Below, piece after piece: positions 21,801 through 32,925 of a stretch of DNA of 64,000 bases. The number at the start of each line of letters is the position of its first letter. Positions within the stretch are counted from its first letter, which is position 1. Source of the DNA: Proteles cristata cristata (lineage: Eukaryota; Chordata; Mammalia; Carnivora; Hyaenidae); the NCBI GenBank assembly GCA_017311185.1, contig JAESUZ010000432.1, positions 992,001 to 1,056,000 of the forward strand. Reading direction: 5' to 3'. The position numbers and the translations under genes are program-made. Under the pieces are notes generated by a model. The model was not told the origin of the DNA. It was given only the letters and a program-made list of their open reading frames with translations, and did not search any database.

Positions 21801-22585
21801 AAATAAAACTGTAGATCTTTTCTGCTTTCGTCTATACCTAGGACTCATTTATTGAAAAAGCTTGGCCAAATCAGAGGTTTTCTTTATTTTTGAAGTCAGC
21901 TCCTAGAGGAAAGTCCAGTATATTCTACCTAGGCCTACTAAAAAGGGAAGGAAACCCAAAGCAGATGTTACTGACAGAGGAGCTGGGGGCTACAGCAGCT
22001 GAGGAGGTTTCTGTACAGGATTCTAGGGAAGAGGGGTCATCCCAGAGGGAAACAACAGTGTGGAGTCCCTGGGAGACTTAAATTCTGGGGGCTTGCTTTG
22101 CTAAAGACCTCTGTCTTCAAATTCAGCTCAAGGTTTCTTGAGCTCCATATTTTTAGATTTGGATAGTGAAAATGTTTGCAGTGGCCAGTGTTCTGGAAGG
22201 TATAGGAAGCCGAAGACTTTCTTTCAACCCTGAGGGGAGGGGAAGAAACTCCTTTCTAGGTCCCCTGGTTGAACCTCCTCCCCAGCTCAGGGGAATGAGG
22301 ATTCAGGAAAAAACTGAATCTGACTTGGACAATGGACAATCTGTGACTTTCTTATCCCTTAGCTAGGGAGTACAGCTCATCCTTCCAACAAATGGAATGG
22401 CTCACCCATTTTATGGGCCAGAAGTAAAAATAATCTCAGCTCTACCAGAATTTCTGACACCACATTCACAATTCAAAACAGCAAGGATACACTGAATAAG
22501 AATGATCCAGAATTTGCCTGGACTATAATCAAACACAAGGCATAATCTTTATGGAAATAAAACCTACTCATCCAAAGGAAAAAAA
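21801..22585. other. Unannotated stretch
   Basis: About 0.8 kb with no repeat I recognise. Short plus-strand frames at 21890-22081 and 22166-22366 show no domain. Confidence 0.45.
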
Positions 22586-22892
22586 TTCCATAGACTAGGT
22601 GGCTTAAACAACATGTGCTTCTTGTAGTTCTGGATGCTCAAAGTCCAAGATTAAGGCATTGGGGGAGTCCATGTCTGGTCACTTTCTACTGCGTCCTCAC
22701 CAGGCTAAACGGGCAAGGGAGATCTCTTGGGCCTTTTTTCTAAGGGCACTAATCCCATTTATGAGGTCTCTGTCCTCTTAAATGAGGAAGAGAATGTACA
22801 AACAATCATTTTATAGCAGTCACATTCTGAGGTAATGGCGGTTAGGGCTTCAATATAAGAATTTTGGAGAGGCACATAATTCAGCCCCTAAT
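22586..22892 (-). mobile_element. MaLR-type LTR (MLT1/MST related), antisense
   Basis: Antisense pattern: ggtggcttaaacaacatgtg, gttctggatgctcaaagtcc, aagggcactaatcccattta, ggttagggcttcaatataag and ggcacataattcagcccc. The middle has diverged from the standard MLT1 form. Confidence 0.8.
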
Positions 22893-23016
22893 AAAGAAAG
22901 ACATCTTTTTTCCTCCCGTGACACAAGGGGAAAATTGGGGCAGTGTGTCTCGTTTATGGCTTCCATAGTCTCCATGAAACATGGTTGGAGAAGATATTTA
23001 AAAAGAAAAAAAAGCT

Positions 23017-23254
23017 GGGGCGCCTGGGTGGCTTAGTCGGTTAAGCGTCCGACTTTCACTTAGGTCATGATCTCGCGGTTCGTGGGTTCGAGCCCTGCGT
23101 CGGGCTCTGTGCTGACTGCCAGCTTGGAGCCTGGAGCCTGTTTCAGTCTGTGACTCCCTCTCTCTCTGCCCCTCCCCTGTTCACGCTGTCTTCCTCTCTC
23201 CTAGAAATAAATGAAACATTTAAAAAAAAGAAAAAAAGAAAAAAAAGAAAAAAA
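23017..23254 (+). mobile_element. Young felid-type SINE
   Basis: Low-divergence form with gtggcttagtcggttaagcg, gatctcgcggttcgtgggtt and gctgactgccagcttgg. The tail is an expanded A-rich stretch with G interruptions (aaaaagaaaaaaag). Confidence 0.96.
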
Positions 23255-23895
23255 GGTTTGGAACCGCTGCCAAAGGGCATGGAGGAGTATTATCTGACTA
23301 AGGAAACATAGTAGGAGTCCTGTGCTGTGATAAGGGCCCATTGCAGTTTTGTGGTCATGAGTTTAAAGTGAAACCATTCAGTTCAGTTTATAATTTCCTC
23401 TAGCAACACACAGCTGCTCCGGAAGGCAGAAGAAAGCAGATGGGAGTTTACCAAGCAAGTGTCCCTCACCACTAGGAATTAAAATAACATGCAATTATGA
23501 GAGAGGTTTAAAATAACACAAACATTTAGATGTAATCCATCACATTCGTCACCAAATGTTAACTGCCACCGATTATGCCTCGATATTTTCTGGTTCTCTC
23601 TGAGCTTGGATAAATCAACTCCCATTAAATCTTCCCTTAGAACCCAAGACTTCCCGAGGTCCACGTCACACCCCCAGGCTTCAGAATAGCTGAACTTGAC
23701 AGCCATGGCCTTCTAGAGTCAGAGGTTTTCACCAGCGAGCCCTAAGGGAGGAAAAAAGTTTGCCTGAGGGCTGTACAATGAAGCCCAAATTCCTAACCCA
23801 CGAAGGACTAAAAATTCATTGACTTTCACGTTTGTGTAAAACGTGGAGCTAGGAACATTTACACCGTTTTGTATCCATAGCCTGAAATGAACTTT
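23255..23895. other. Unannotated stretch
   Basis: No recognised repeat. A 75-codon minus frame (23706-23479) has no recognisable domain. Confidence 0.45.
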
Positions 23896-24130
23896 TATTT
23901 ATTATCCAGCACATATATGACTGAGCGCTTACTATGCGCAGGTGCTGGTCTCGTGCTGCAGGAATGGACAAGAAAATCTCTGCATATGGAGTTTACTAGG
24001 GGAAAAGGAAAGGACCATACAAGTAAGAAAAAAGGGTAATAACAATTTTAGATAGGGCTAAGGCTGGGAAGAAAAAATAAAGCCTAGGAAGGAGTTAGAG
24101 AAGGGGAGGGTTTAAATAAGGTGATTTGGT
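23896..24130 (-). mobile_element. L2 (LINE2) 3' end, antisense
   Basis: gactgagcgcttactatgcg followed by gtgctggtctcgtgctgcag and an acaagtaagaaaaaagg-like stretch is the antisense L2 3' terminus. Confidence 0.7.
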
Positions 24131-24425
24131 GAGCTCACGGAGGGTGTGTGTTTGGGCACCCTGTGCAGGAAGCTGGGTGGGGAGGGCTGTCTGCAGCTCT
24201 GCAGAGCCTAAGCATTGCTCTTCGCAGTCTCACCAACTGCAGATTGAATGTTGATAAAGCTGCCTCAAGGGGAGTCTATTTCCTACCACGCAGGGCTTCA
24301 TATACAGTTTGATCAGTTGTTGCTTTATTGTACACATTGCAACAATGTAAAACAATCCCGTTATCAAATGATCAGGGAATAACAAACCATTGTTCCCTAC
24401 AGTATCCATTGGTTCCTCTATTATT
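24131..24425. other. Unannotated stretch
   Basis: About 300 bp of non-repetitive sequence. Nothing recognised. Confidence 0.4.
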
Positions 24426-24436
24426 TAAAATTCTAG

Positions 24437-24650
24437 GGACGCCTGGGTGGCTCAGTTGGTTAAGCATCCGAACTTTGTCTCAGGTCATGATCTCATGGTT
24501 CATGGGTTTGAGCCCTGCATTGGGCTCTTTGCTGACAGCTTGGAACCTGGAACCTGGAACCTGATTCAGATTGTGTCTCCCTCTCTCTCTGCCCCTTCCC
24601 CGCTCAGGCTCTGTCTCTCTCTCGAAAACAAATAAACATAAAAAATAAAA
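24437..24650 (+). mobile_element. Carnivore tRNA-Lys SINE with 11-bp target duplication
   Basis: Flanked by the exact duplication taaaattctag at 24426-24436 and 24651-24661. A small internal expansion repeats ggaacct three times near 24541-24561, where the consensus has cagagcctggagcct. Confidence 0.96.
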
Positions 24651-24661
24651 TAAAATTCTAG

Positions 24662-24964
24662 TGAGTGTTTAGTGCTCACACACAAATAGAAACCTTGAAG
24701 ACACATAGACTCTGAGTTTTCATGGACAACTGGTAGACACCAAAATGGTTCTCACTACGTCATCCCAACTGCTGAATAGGCTTCAGTAGGCAGTCAATGC
24801 TGACTTTAACATGGAAGATATTTCCATATCACAGTGGTATCAGATGAGCTTTTTCTAAACATGAATTCATCTCTGCCAAGGCGCTATGACATGATAGTTA
24901 AACAACTTTGACATTAATCAGGTGAGGCCTTTAGAGATGTAAATAAGATCACATTTAAAATAAT
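24662..24964. other. Unannotated stretch
   Basis: About 300 bp, no recognised repeat or gene. Confidence 0.4.
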
Positions 24965-25179
24965 TTTTTAGTGTTCTTTATTTATTTTTGAGAGACAGAG
25001 AGAGACAGTGAGAATAGGGGAGGGTCAGAGAGAGGGAGACAGAGAGTCCAAAGACAGGTTCCATGCTCTGAGCTAGCTGTCAGCACAGAGCTTGACGCGG
25101 GGCTCTAACCCACAAACTATGAGATCAGGACCTGACCTGAAGTCAGACGCTTAACCAACTGAGCCACCCAGGCTCCCCT
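24965..25179 (-). mobile_element. Carnivore tRNA-Lys SINE, antisense
   Basis: Ends gagccacccaggctcccct. The imperfect duplications taagatcacattt and taagaccatattt flank it. Confidence 0.94.
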
Positions 25180-25855
25180 AAGACCATATTTTATAAGGAA
25201 GTCTCCCATACATATAGCATGTACATAGATATGTATATTCTTATCCAGGGGCTCTACGCTTCCGCCTGTCTCAAGAAATTTAGAAATACACAAGAGATTA
25301 GTTTTCATTAAGATAAGTAAGTTCCAAATATGGTGCTTAATTTAGGTGACGCCTTTGATAGGGTCATATTTTGTATCTGGTTATTTGCTATATGGTCGAA
25401 AATACACTGTGAATTCAATTTCTGTCATGAACAATGTCCACTAGAAATGGACAGTCTGGCAATATCTAAGAATCATGGTTTCCTTTTCTCTCAAGTAACT
25501 GGGAAGTAGACCAACCGCTCCGTCAGAGGTGACTTAGGGAGGCTGCAAGGTAATATCGTGCAAACAGTTGGCCTTTCAGTCACTGGCTCAGTTTGTTTTT
25601 CTCAACAGAAGGTCATAAGAGTTCCGTGTTTTTTCCCCCACTCTTGGTCAACAGCTGAAATATGTGACAACTATTTAGTCCATTAGCTATTATTTAGCAA
25701 AGGTGAATGGAGATAACTTTCTCTCTGAAGTGTTTAAGAACAGAATAACTGAAGAAAATGAAGCTGACAATACAGTTATGCTATGCGAACCTCCCTTATT
25801 TACTGAACAGAGAATAATGGGACTATAGCAACATCTTAGAAGCCTTTGCTTTTTT
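25180..25855. other. Unannotated stretch
   Basis: No recognised repeat or gene. A 72-codon minus frame (25908-25690) overlaps the next L1 and has no domain. Confidence 0.45.
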
Positions 25856-26045
25856 GTTTTTATAACAAATTTATTGTGATATAATTCATGTATCACAGAA
25901 TTCTCCATTAAAAAGAGTGCAATTCAGTATTTCTTGGTATATTCATAGTATATTCTAATTTTACATATTTTATAACCATAAAAAGATATCACATCCCCAT
26001 TGTTTCCTCTCAGCTTCTGACAACTCTTCAGTCTCGATGAATTTA
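25856..26045 (-). mobile_element. Old L1 3' UTR fragment, antisense
   Basis: tattgtgatataattcatgt and gagtgcaattcagtatttct mark the antisense 3' UTR of old L1 (L1MC/ME type). Very diverged. Confidence 0.7.
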
Positions 26046-26761
26046 CCTATTCATTATTATTTTACTTTCTTGTCTTCAGTTATACATCTTCCTGAATAGT
26101 CTATCCTTTTATCATTACAAAACGTGCTTTATCTCTAATAACAATCTTTGTCTTATGTCTATTTTCTGTGATATTACTATAGCCACCCCATTTTTCTTTT
26201 GATTACTGTTCTCATACTGTGTTTTTCCTAAACTTTACTTTCAACTGGTTTGTCCCTTTGAAACTAACTTGTGTCTCTTGCAAACAGCATATGGCTGAAT
26301 AATGCTTTTTAAACTCATTTTGCCAATCTTTGTCTTTTAATTGGAGTGTTGAATCAATTTTCAGTTAATGTAATTAATGAAAGGTAAGATTTCTTTTTGC
26401 CATTTTCTATGTGCTTTCTTTACATGTTACTTCCCTTTCCCCTTATCTATCCACTAGTACCTTCTTTTAGGGGAAATATTTCCTATTGTACCATTTTAAA
26501 TCACTTATTTCTTTCACTGTATTTTTAGAAGTTATTTTCCTAGTGGTTGCCCTAGAAATTACAATTAGTGTCTTTGATTTAGAAATAGTAATTTCAATAC
26601 TATGCAAAAACTTTGCCCCAGTATAGCACTCTTTTCTCTTCTCTCCTTTGTGTAATCACTGTCATTAGAATGATAAATTTATGCATGATAAGTCCATTAA
26701 CAAATTTAAAAATTATTGCTTTATGAAAATATAAATTTTTAGTTTATTTATTTTGGAGGGG

Positions 26762-26814
<53 letters not shown>

Positions 26815-27370
26815 CAGCAAGGGGCAGAGAGAGTGGGAGAGAGAGAATCCCAAGCAGGCTCCATGCTCAGTGCAGAACCCAATGTGGGGCTTGATCTCAT
26901 GAATGTGAGATCATGACCTGAGCCGAAATCAAGAGTAGGACACTTAACTGACTGAGTCACCTAGGCACCCCATAAATGTCTTTTAAGTCAGATAGAAGTA
27001 GGAAAGAATTGCATGCAAGAATACACTTATATTGCCCTTTACGTTGACCTATGTGGTTACACGTACTCGCACTTTCTTTATATGCTTGGATTTGAGCTAC
27101 TGGCTGATGTCTTTCATTTCAATCTGAAGGACTCCCTTTAGTATTTCTTGTAGAGCTGGAATTTTAGAGATAAATTCACTGTTTTTCTTTACTTGGGAAT
27201 ATCTTATTTTTCCCTACATTTTGAAGAATCATCTTGCTCTATACAGAACTCTTCTTGAGAGTTTTCTTTCAGCACTGTGGATATGTCATCCCACTGTGCT
27301 CTGGCTTCCATAGCTTCCAGTCAGAAGTCAGCCATACATCTCTTATTGCTCCAGGAATGTAGAGGTTAAC
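26046..27370 (-). mobile_element. Old L1, ORF2 start to ORF1 region, antisense
   Basis: Antisense text follows the L1 order from the ORF2 N-terminal region (ttttatcattacaaaac, tcttgcaaacagcatatgg) into the ORF1 side (atttcttgtagagctgg, atgtcatcccactgtgctct, cttccatagcttccagtcag). A SINE at 26738-26971 interrupts it. No frame survives. Confidence 0.75.
26738..26971 (-). mobile_element. Carnivore tRNA-Lys SINE, antisense, with GA expansion
   Basis: Ends gagtcacctaggcacccc. It carries about 48 bp of GA repeat at 26766-26814 with one GAAA interruption. Inserted into the old L1. Confidence 0.94.
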
Positions 27371-27523
27371 TTGTCCGGGGCCAAGGTCAGACCTCTCTAG
27401 GCAAGGACAAATGCTTTAGTATATAACCACTGTAAACAAAATTTGAATAGTGTTGAACTGGTATTATTTAACTAGATCATGGTAACTGAAATTCCTGTGT
27501 ATTGGAATCATGCATAGCACAAA

Positions 27524-27527
27524 CTGC

Positions 27528-27582
<55 letters not shown>

Positions 27583-27622
27583 CATATATATATATGCACA
27601 CATATATAAATATATGCACACA
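27524..27622. repeat. (TA)n-rich compound microsatellite
   Basis: TA runs separated by TG and CA steps (tatgtata, tacatata, gcacacatatata) form several short self-complementary blocks. It could form cruciforms and is likely unstable. Confidence 0.95.
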
Positions 27623-28110
27623 TGTATTTCACACACTTCTTTGCTAAGAAAATGAAAAAAACCTATTTTCTTATTTAAAAACATGACTTGCCCGAATGTA
27701 TCAAAAAGTCTTAAAAAAGCATAATGATCTCATATTGTGATCATTCTAAGAGTAACATCAAGTATATTTTAAAATTTGTCAAAAATTAAAAATAAGCTAA
27801 AATTAGAAATGTTTATGTTTGAAGAAATTTAAGCTATTTTAATCAAATTGAGAAATGTTTTTGTTAACTAAAAAGCATATAGAATTATATATGTATCATA
27901 ATCAAAACTGTATTTTAGAAAGCATACTACAATTTTAATAGTAGTTACCTTTACTCTGTAGAAAGAAAAAACTAATTGCTAATTTAGTTTTGTTTTTCTG
28001 TATATTTAATTTTCTATAAGTGAGCATTTATAAAAAAATGAAAATTTAAGATGTCAGATATAAACATGAATATCCATGAAAGTGTCTGTGAACAGTTGTG
28101 GATTTGATAC
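27623..28110. other. Unannotated AT-rich stretch
   Basis: About 0.5 kb, strongly AT-rich, with no recognised repeat or gene. Confidence 0.45.
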
Positions 28111-28114
28111 GTTT

Positions 28115-28332
28115 CTTATTGGGGTGCCCTCTTAGTTACCCTGGGCTTCCATAACAAAATAACAACCGACTGGGTAGCTAAAAACAGAAATTTATTTTCT
28201 CACAGTTTTAGAAGTCCAAGATCAACGTTCTGGTCAATTTGTTTTTTGGTGAGAATTTTCTACCTGGTATCCAGATGGGTGTCTTCATGTCCTCACATGG
28301 TCGTCCCTTGGAGCTCGCATGCAGGGAGAGAG

Positions 28333-28367
<35 letters not shown>

Positions 28368-28545
28368 ATGTGCAAGCTTTCTGGTATCTCCTCTTATAAA
28401 AACACTAATCCTATCAGATCTGGGCCCTGCCCTTACAACCTCATTTATCCCTCATTACTTTCTTAGAGGTTCCATCTAATACAACCATACGGAGGGTTAA
28501 GGGTTCACCATATACATTGTGGGGGGGACACAACCATTTAGTATA
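28115..28545 (-). mobile_element. MaLR-type LTR, antisense, with GA tract
   Basis: cttccataacaaaataacaa, agaaatttattttctcacag, gttttagaagtccaagatca, taaaaacactaatcctatca and a ggggacacaaccatt-like end give an antisense MaLR LTR. A GA microsatellite lies inside it. Confidence 0.85.
28333..28367. repeat. (GA)n microsatellite within MaLR LTR
   Basis: About 16 GA units preceded by gagatcgaga. Confidence 0.95.
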
Positions 28546-28884
28546 ATAGGCACCAGCAGAACATTGGAAGACAATTTTTAAAATAAGATATTTAAGTAAA
28601 AGAAAATTCAGAATGGACCTTCCTAATCCAGGTTCTATGCAAGAATTTTGGAGGCATCTAACCGTCTTGAAGGTAATGCAAGATTGTCTCGGCATTTGCT
28701 TTGGGGGTGGAAATAGTGCAGAACTTCTGTCAGATGTTCAAATGATTTGTGACCTCCAAAAATTAAGAAACACTTAATTGGAGAAAATTCGCTAAAAAGA
28801 ACACAACAGATGAATGCAGAAAAAGTAAGATTTTGACAATGAAAACAAGTAAAAAGTATTTCCTTAATACGACCAAAGGCACTA
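28546..28884. other. Unannotated stretch
   Basis: No recognised repeat or gene. Confidence 0.4.
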
Positions 28885-29060
28885 TTGCAAGAAAATCAAA
28901 GACACGGGCTTTGCGATGGGTGGGCCTGTGTTTCAAGTCCAGTTCTAATATTTTCACTAGAATTGTGACTTGAGTGAAGTTCATCAACCTCTTGGCGTCT
29001 GTCGCTGAGTCTGCATGAGCCACCTCATTGATATAATGACCCTAGGAGGCAGGTAACAGT
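28885..29060 (+). mobile_element. MIR fragment
   Basis: gggcctgtgtttcaagtcc, attgtgacttgagtgaagtt and catcaacctcttggcgtc match the sense MIR core (gggttcaaatccc, gtgaccttgggcaagtt, cttaacctctctg). Confidence 0.65.
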
Positions 29061-29061
29061 A

Positions 29062-29185
29062 TCCTCACGTAGAGGTTAAGAGCATGTCTTTTCTGTAGAG
29101 GTAAGGAGGCTGAGGTATACCCAGCTAGGCAACGTAGAAACACACAGCGATCATCGAGCACACAATCTGGCATGCAGAAGTCAGC
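29062..29185 (-). mobile_element. Possible MIR fragment, antisense
   Basis: gaggctgaggtatacccagc followed by a decayed gtcacacagc-like stretch resembles antisense MIR. It is weak and short. Confidence 0.35.
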
Positions 29186-29224
29186 AACTGCTTGCTTCCA
29201 CTCCTATTGGACTGTAACATCTAT

Positions 29225-29446
29225 TAGTTAATTAATTAATTAATTAATTAATTAATTAATTAATTTTAAGAGAGAGAGCATGAATGAGCACGAGCAGGGC
29301 AGGGATGGGAAGGGGAGAGAATCTTAAGAAGGCTGTGCATTCAGGGCAGAGTCCAACTCGGGGGCTTGATCCCATGACCCTGGGATCATGACTTGAACCA
29401 AAATCATGGATCAGTCACTCAACCAAATGAGCCACTCAGGCGCCCC
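29225..29446 (-). mobile_element. Carnivore tRNA-Lys SINE, antisense, with TTAA-repeat tail
   Basis: Ends gagccactcaggcgcccc at 29446. Target duplication tgtaacatcta / tgtaacattta at about 29213 and 29447. Its A-tail has become a (TTAA)n run of about 10 units at 29225-29265. Confidence 0.92.
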
Positions 29447-30075
29447 TGTAACATTTATATTTTTGTTACTTCATAGCCCTTCCTAGCCTATCATTTCTGC
29501 TCCCCTCCACAGATGAACATTTTTAATTCAGTCCACAATTCTTAAAGCAGTAATTATGGACTAGATTTTCCCTGTGGGGAAATCTCTGGAATGCAGGTCA
29601 GGCTGAGAATTCACAGAATGATGCATGTCTTTTGGGGGTTTGAATCTAAGACAAAAAGTCGATGAGTAACATATACTAATTTATTGCTGAGAATGATAAA
29701 CTTATGATTATTAAGATGAGTACCAAATTATACCCATTTCAGAGAGCCTTCTATATCATTCTTTGTCCATTTCAGAAATGCCTTTGAAGGCTTACTTGGT
29801 GTCATATCATCCTTGGGGGCTGGGCATAGCTGAGAACAGACAGACACAAATCTCCTTGGGGCACATGACCATAAAACGCCTTTTGTACTCTCCGTATCTG
29901 TCATGTTTGTTAACTTTAATAGACATATATACTGGATTTACATACCAACAAGAATTTGTACAAAATTCTTGGTTGAAATTTGAATCTCAAGAAATGACAG
30001 TAGTTGATTACTTGAAGTAGTAGACCTACTGCCACCTTGTGGCAAGGTTACAAATTTCAGGAATAAGGCAAATCA
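29447..30075. other. Unannotated stretch
   Basis: No recognised repeat. An 85-codon plus frame (29763-30020) has no recognisable domain. It contains a CTCF-type motif at 30028-30042. Confidence 0.45.
30028..30042 (-). promoter_or_regulatory. CTCF-type motif, minus orientation
   Basis: The minus strand reads ccacaaggtggcagt, 14 of 15 matches to CCASYAGRKGGCRSY, in unique sequence. Sequence match only. Confidence 0.4.
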
Positions 30076-30092
30076 GGCAGTTGGTTACTTTT

Positions 30093-30322
30093 TTTTTTTT
30101 TAATTGTTTTTTAATGTTTTATTTATTTCTAGGAGAGAGACAGAGAGAGACAGCATGAGCAGGGGAGGGTCAGAGAGAGAGGGAGTCACAGACTGAAACA
30201 GGCTCCAGGCTCCGAGCTGGCAGTCAGCACAGAGCCCGACACGGGGTTCGAACCCGCAAACCGCGAGATCATGACCTAAGAAAAAGTCGGACGCTTAACC
30301 GACTAAGCCACCCAGGCGCCCC
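30093..30322 (-). mobile_element. Young felid-type SINE, antisense
   Basis: Low-divergence copy with gagctggcagtcagcacaga, gtcggacgcttaaccgact and the end aagccacccaggcgcccc. Target duplication ggcagttggttactttt / ggcagctggctactttt at 30076-30092 and 30323-30339, differing at 2 bases. Confidence 0.97.
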
Positions 30323-30339
30323 GGCAGCTGGCTACTTTT

Positions 30340-30893
30340 AAAAACCGTGACAGATATCATAATACTAAATCACAGAGAGTCCAAATAATTGTCTACTTTT
30401 GGGAAAGATAGCTGACATTTCAAAAATTAAGTGAAAATAACTTGTACCCATTATAAAATTTTACACAATATTCCTGGAATGGATTTCAAAGTACTGCACA
30501 ATAGTCCTCAAAAGGAGTTGACAAACTTAACTCTTACAATGTACATTTTTATAATGTGAAATTGATGATAAATCTCTTCTCTGCCTAAACTTTCAATTAA
30601 TCTGATTGCCAAATATACTGTCCCATCTCACATGTTTTGTTCATTCTTTCTCTTCATGATGATAATCAAGAGTAGCTTGGGGAATATATCACTTGGCGTT
30701 CTTAATCTCACCAGAGTTTGTAACATGATCTATGTTTTTTGACCTAGGTGTTCAGCGAGGTTAAGCCATGTGTTTAGTTAGCAGCAAATGAAGCCAATGC
30801 CACACTATGGAACTCAGTTCCTATATGGGTCACTTCCCTTTGCCTTTTCTCATGGCCACAGTATGTGACTTTAACCAACTTTGGGTAGCCACT
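30340..30893. other. Unannotated stretch
   Basis: AT-rich, no recognised repeat or gene, between two young SINEs. Confidence 0.45.
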
Positions 30894-30908
30894 ATAAAAT
30901 ATGCACTA

Positions 30909-31137
30909 GGGGCGCCCGGGTGGCTTAGTCGGTTAAGCGTCCGACTTTCGCTTGGGTCATGATCTCGCGGTTCGTGGGTTCGAGCCCCGCGTCGGGCTCT
31001 GTGCTGACTGCCAGCTCGGAGCCTGGAGCCTGTTTCAGTCTGTGACTCCCTCTCTCTCTGACCCTCCCCTGCTCACGCTGTCTCTCTCTCTCTCTCTCCT
31101 AGAAATAAATAAAAATATTTAAATAAAATAAAATAAA
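30909..31137 (+). mobile_element. Young felid-type SINE
   Basis: Very close to the young form: gtggcttagtcggttaagcg, gatctcgcggttcgtgggtt, gctgactgccagctcggag and a tail of AAATA units. Exact duplication ataaaatatgcacta at 30894-30908 and 31138-31152. Confidence 0.97.
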
Positions 31138-31152
31138 ATAAAATATGCACTA

Positions 31153-32599
31153 AAGTTCATCAAGGTCATTATGGTAAAAATCCACCAACACCACAGAAAA
31201 AGACAGTTTCAGGCAACTATTCTATTTTGTGAGTGATTAGCGTTGTCATTCTAAATCTAGGGTAATAAATGCTCTGCAACAATGTATTCATGGGCTATTT
31301 ATTATTTAGGACAATGTAGGATGTACACATACTTTGGATATCAAGTTACCAATGTCTAGTAAGTGACAGACACAATGCCACTGACAGGAACTTTGAGGAA
31401 AAAGTTATCTATTTTCTTTTTTTTGCATCTGCCATTTTATAAGGACTTTAAAAATGCCAAGTATTTTCCCGTCATTATCATTATAGGAAAGACACGCATG
31501 CACGTGCGCACACCCACACATTTGTCAAAAGACACACCCTCGACCAATCAGAAACAGAGGCTCATAAACACATGCTATCTTTCTGCTAAGTCCATCTGAC
31601 TTTGTAGATGGTCAGTCAAAGGTTCTGTTGAGGGCACCTATGTAACCAGTTAGTCACATTCATCTGTGTGTAATAAAATTATGCAGTTAGAATATTAATG
31701 TTACAAAATGGCTGTTGGCTAATGATTGGTTAGCAGAAAACACTTTAACATTTAGCTTTTCCCAGCGTAAAACCCAAAAAGCAAGAAAATACTGCTAGTG
31801 GCTTCTCTCCCTCAAAGTGTCAGCATTCCATCTTGCAAATTTGAATTTGATTAAATATTTAACACAGCTTTAAAGAGATTCTGAGTTCTAGGGGAACATG
31901 AGGAAAATTTTTTTGTTACCTTAATGTGGACTTTTCATCTTCAAAGTGACTGTCTTTATGGAAAATTATTTAAACCGATAATGGAGCAAACTCTCTTTTA
32001 ACACATTAAAGAGCAATAAGCCTTTTTGATCATAATTCTAATAAATTTATAGGAAGCAGGAAAGTTTTTCAGAACTTCCCAGTCAGAATACTCAATGACT
32101 CTCTTAGCAGGAGACATAGATAAAAACTGAATACATCTTACGGAGTATCGTGCAATTAATGTTTCTTGATGAACTACATTAATTTAGGTACTGAACTGCA
32201 AAGTTGTAATAAAACTATCCTTACTTTTATGGACCTAACACATGTTCCTATTCATATTTTAACAGTCAAATTATTCTTCACCCACTTACTGCCTTTTAGT
32301 CTCATTCCAAGCTCCACTCCTAGGTACAATCATTGTTAGCCTGTTTACCAGTGTCTAATGGCCTTAGTTGTACATAACGTATTTTGTCACCATTTTGGTT
32401 CTTCCTTGTTGCTCATTATTTCTATTATTACTTAGTTCCTCAGCAATTATTATTTCCATTACGGGCAAATGAAGGATTGGCGATGTTACCCCACTCCCCC
32501 CAACTTTCTCTCTTTCTTTGTATTATGTCACTATACTTGACTTTGGGTTATGTAAATCTTTAGTGTTACTATCAAGTTTGGAGGAAAGTGTTTGTTTTT
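31153..32599. other. Repeat-poor AT-rich stretch
   Basis: About 1.4 kb in which I recognise no mobile element, RNA or gene. Short frames have no domain. Confidence 0.45.
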
Positions 32600-32925
32600 G
32601 GCAACTGTCCTTCCTAATCCTCCAAGGTGCTATCTGGCTCTATCTACCCTGAGACCACTTTTCTAACATCCTTTGTACCCCGCACTCCAGGAACAAAGCA
32701 CATTTTCTTCCTTCTAGGGCACCCTGGAGCCTTCCACGCATTCTTTCCTGTCCTGGAAATGGCGTTTCTCCCTCCCCAACATTGCAAACTCATACCTTTT
32801 AAACCTCGCCTTTTAAGAAGTCTTCTCCACCTATCCCAAGAAGAGGCTGCCATTCCCCTCTCTGTGCTCCTGACAGTATCCCACTGTGTGTGGCAGACCA
32901 ATTATTGGATTAAATAAAATTCAAG
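32600..32925 (+). mobile_element. Probable L2 (LINE2) fragment
   Basis: The order caggaacaaagcacattttc, ggaaatggcgtttctccctc and aagaagtcttctccacctat resembles the L2 3' region in sense orientation. Diverged. A 96-codon plus frame across it is probably fortuitous. Confidence 0.5.

Noticed and set aside
29763..30020. 85-codon frame with a methionine start in unique sequence
   Set aside because: No domain, signal peptide or homologue that I recognise; its length is within chance expectation for AT-rich DNA.
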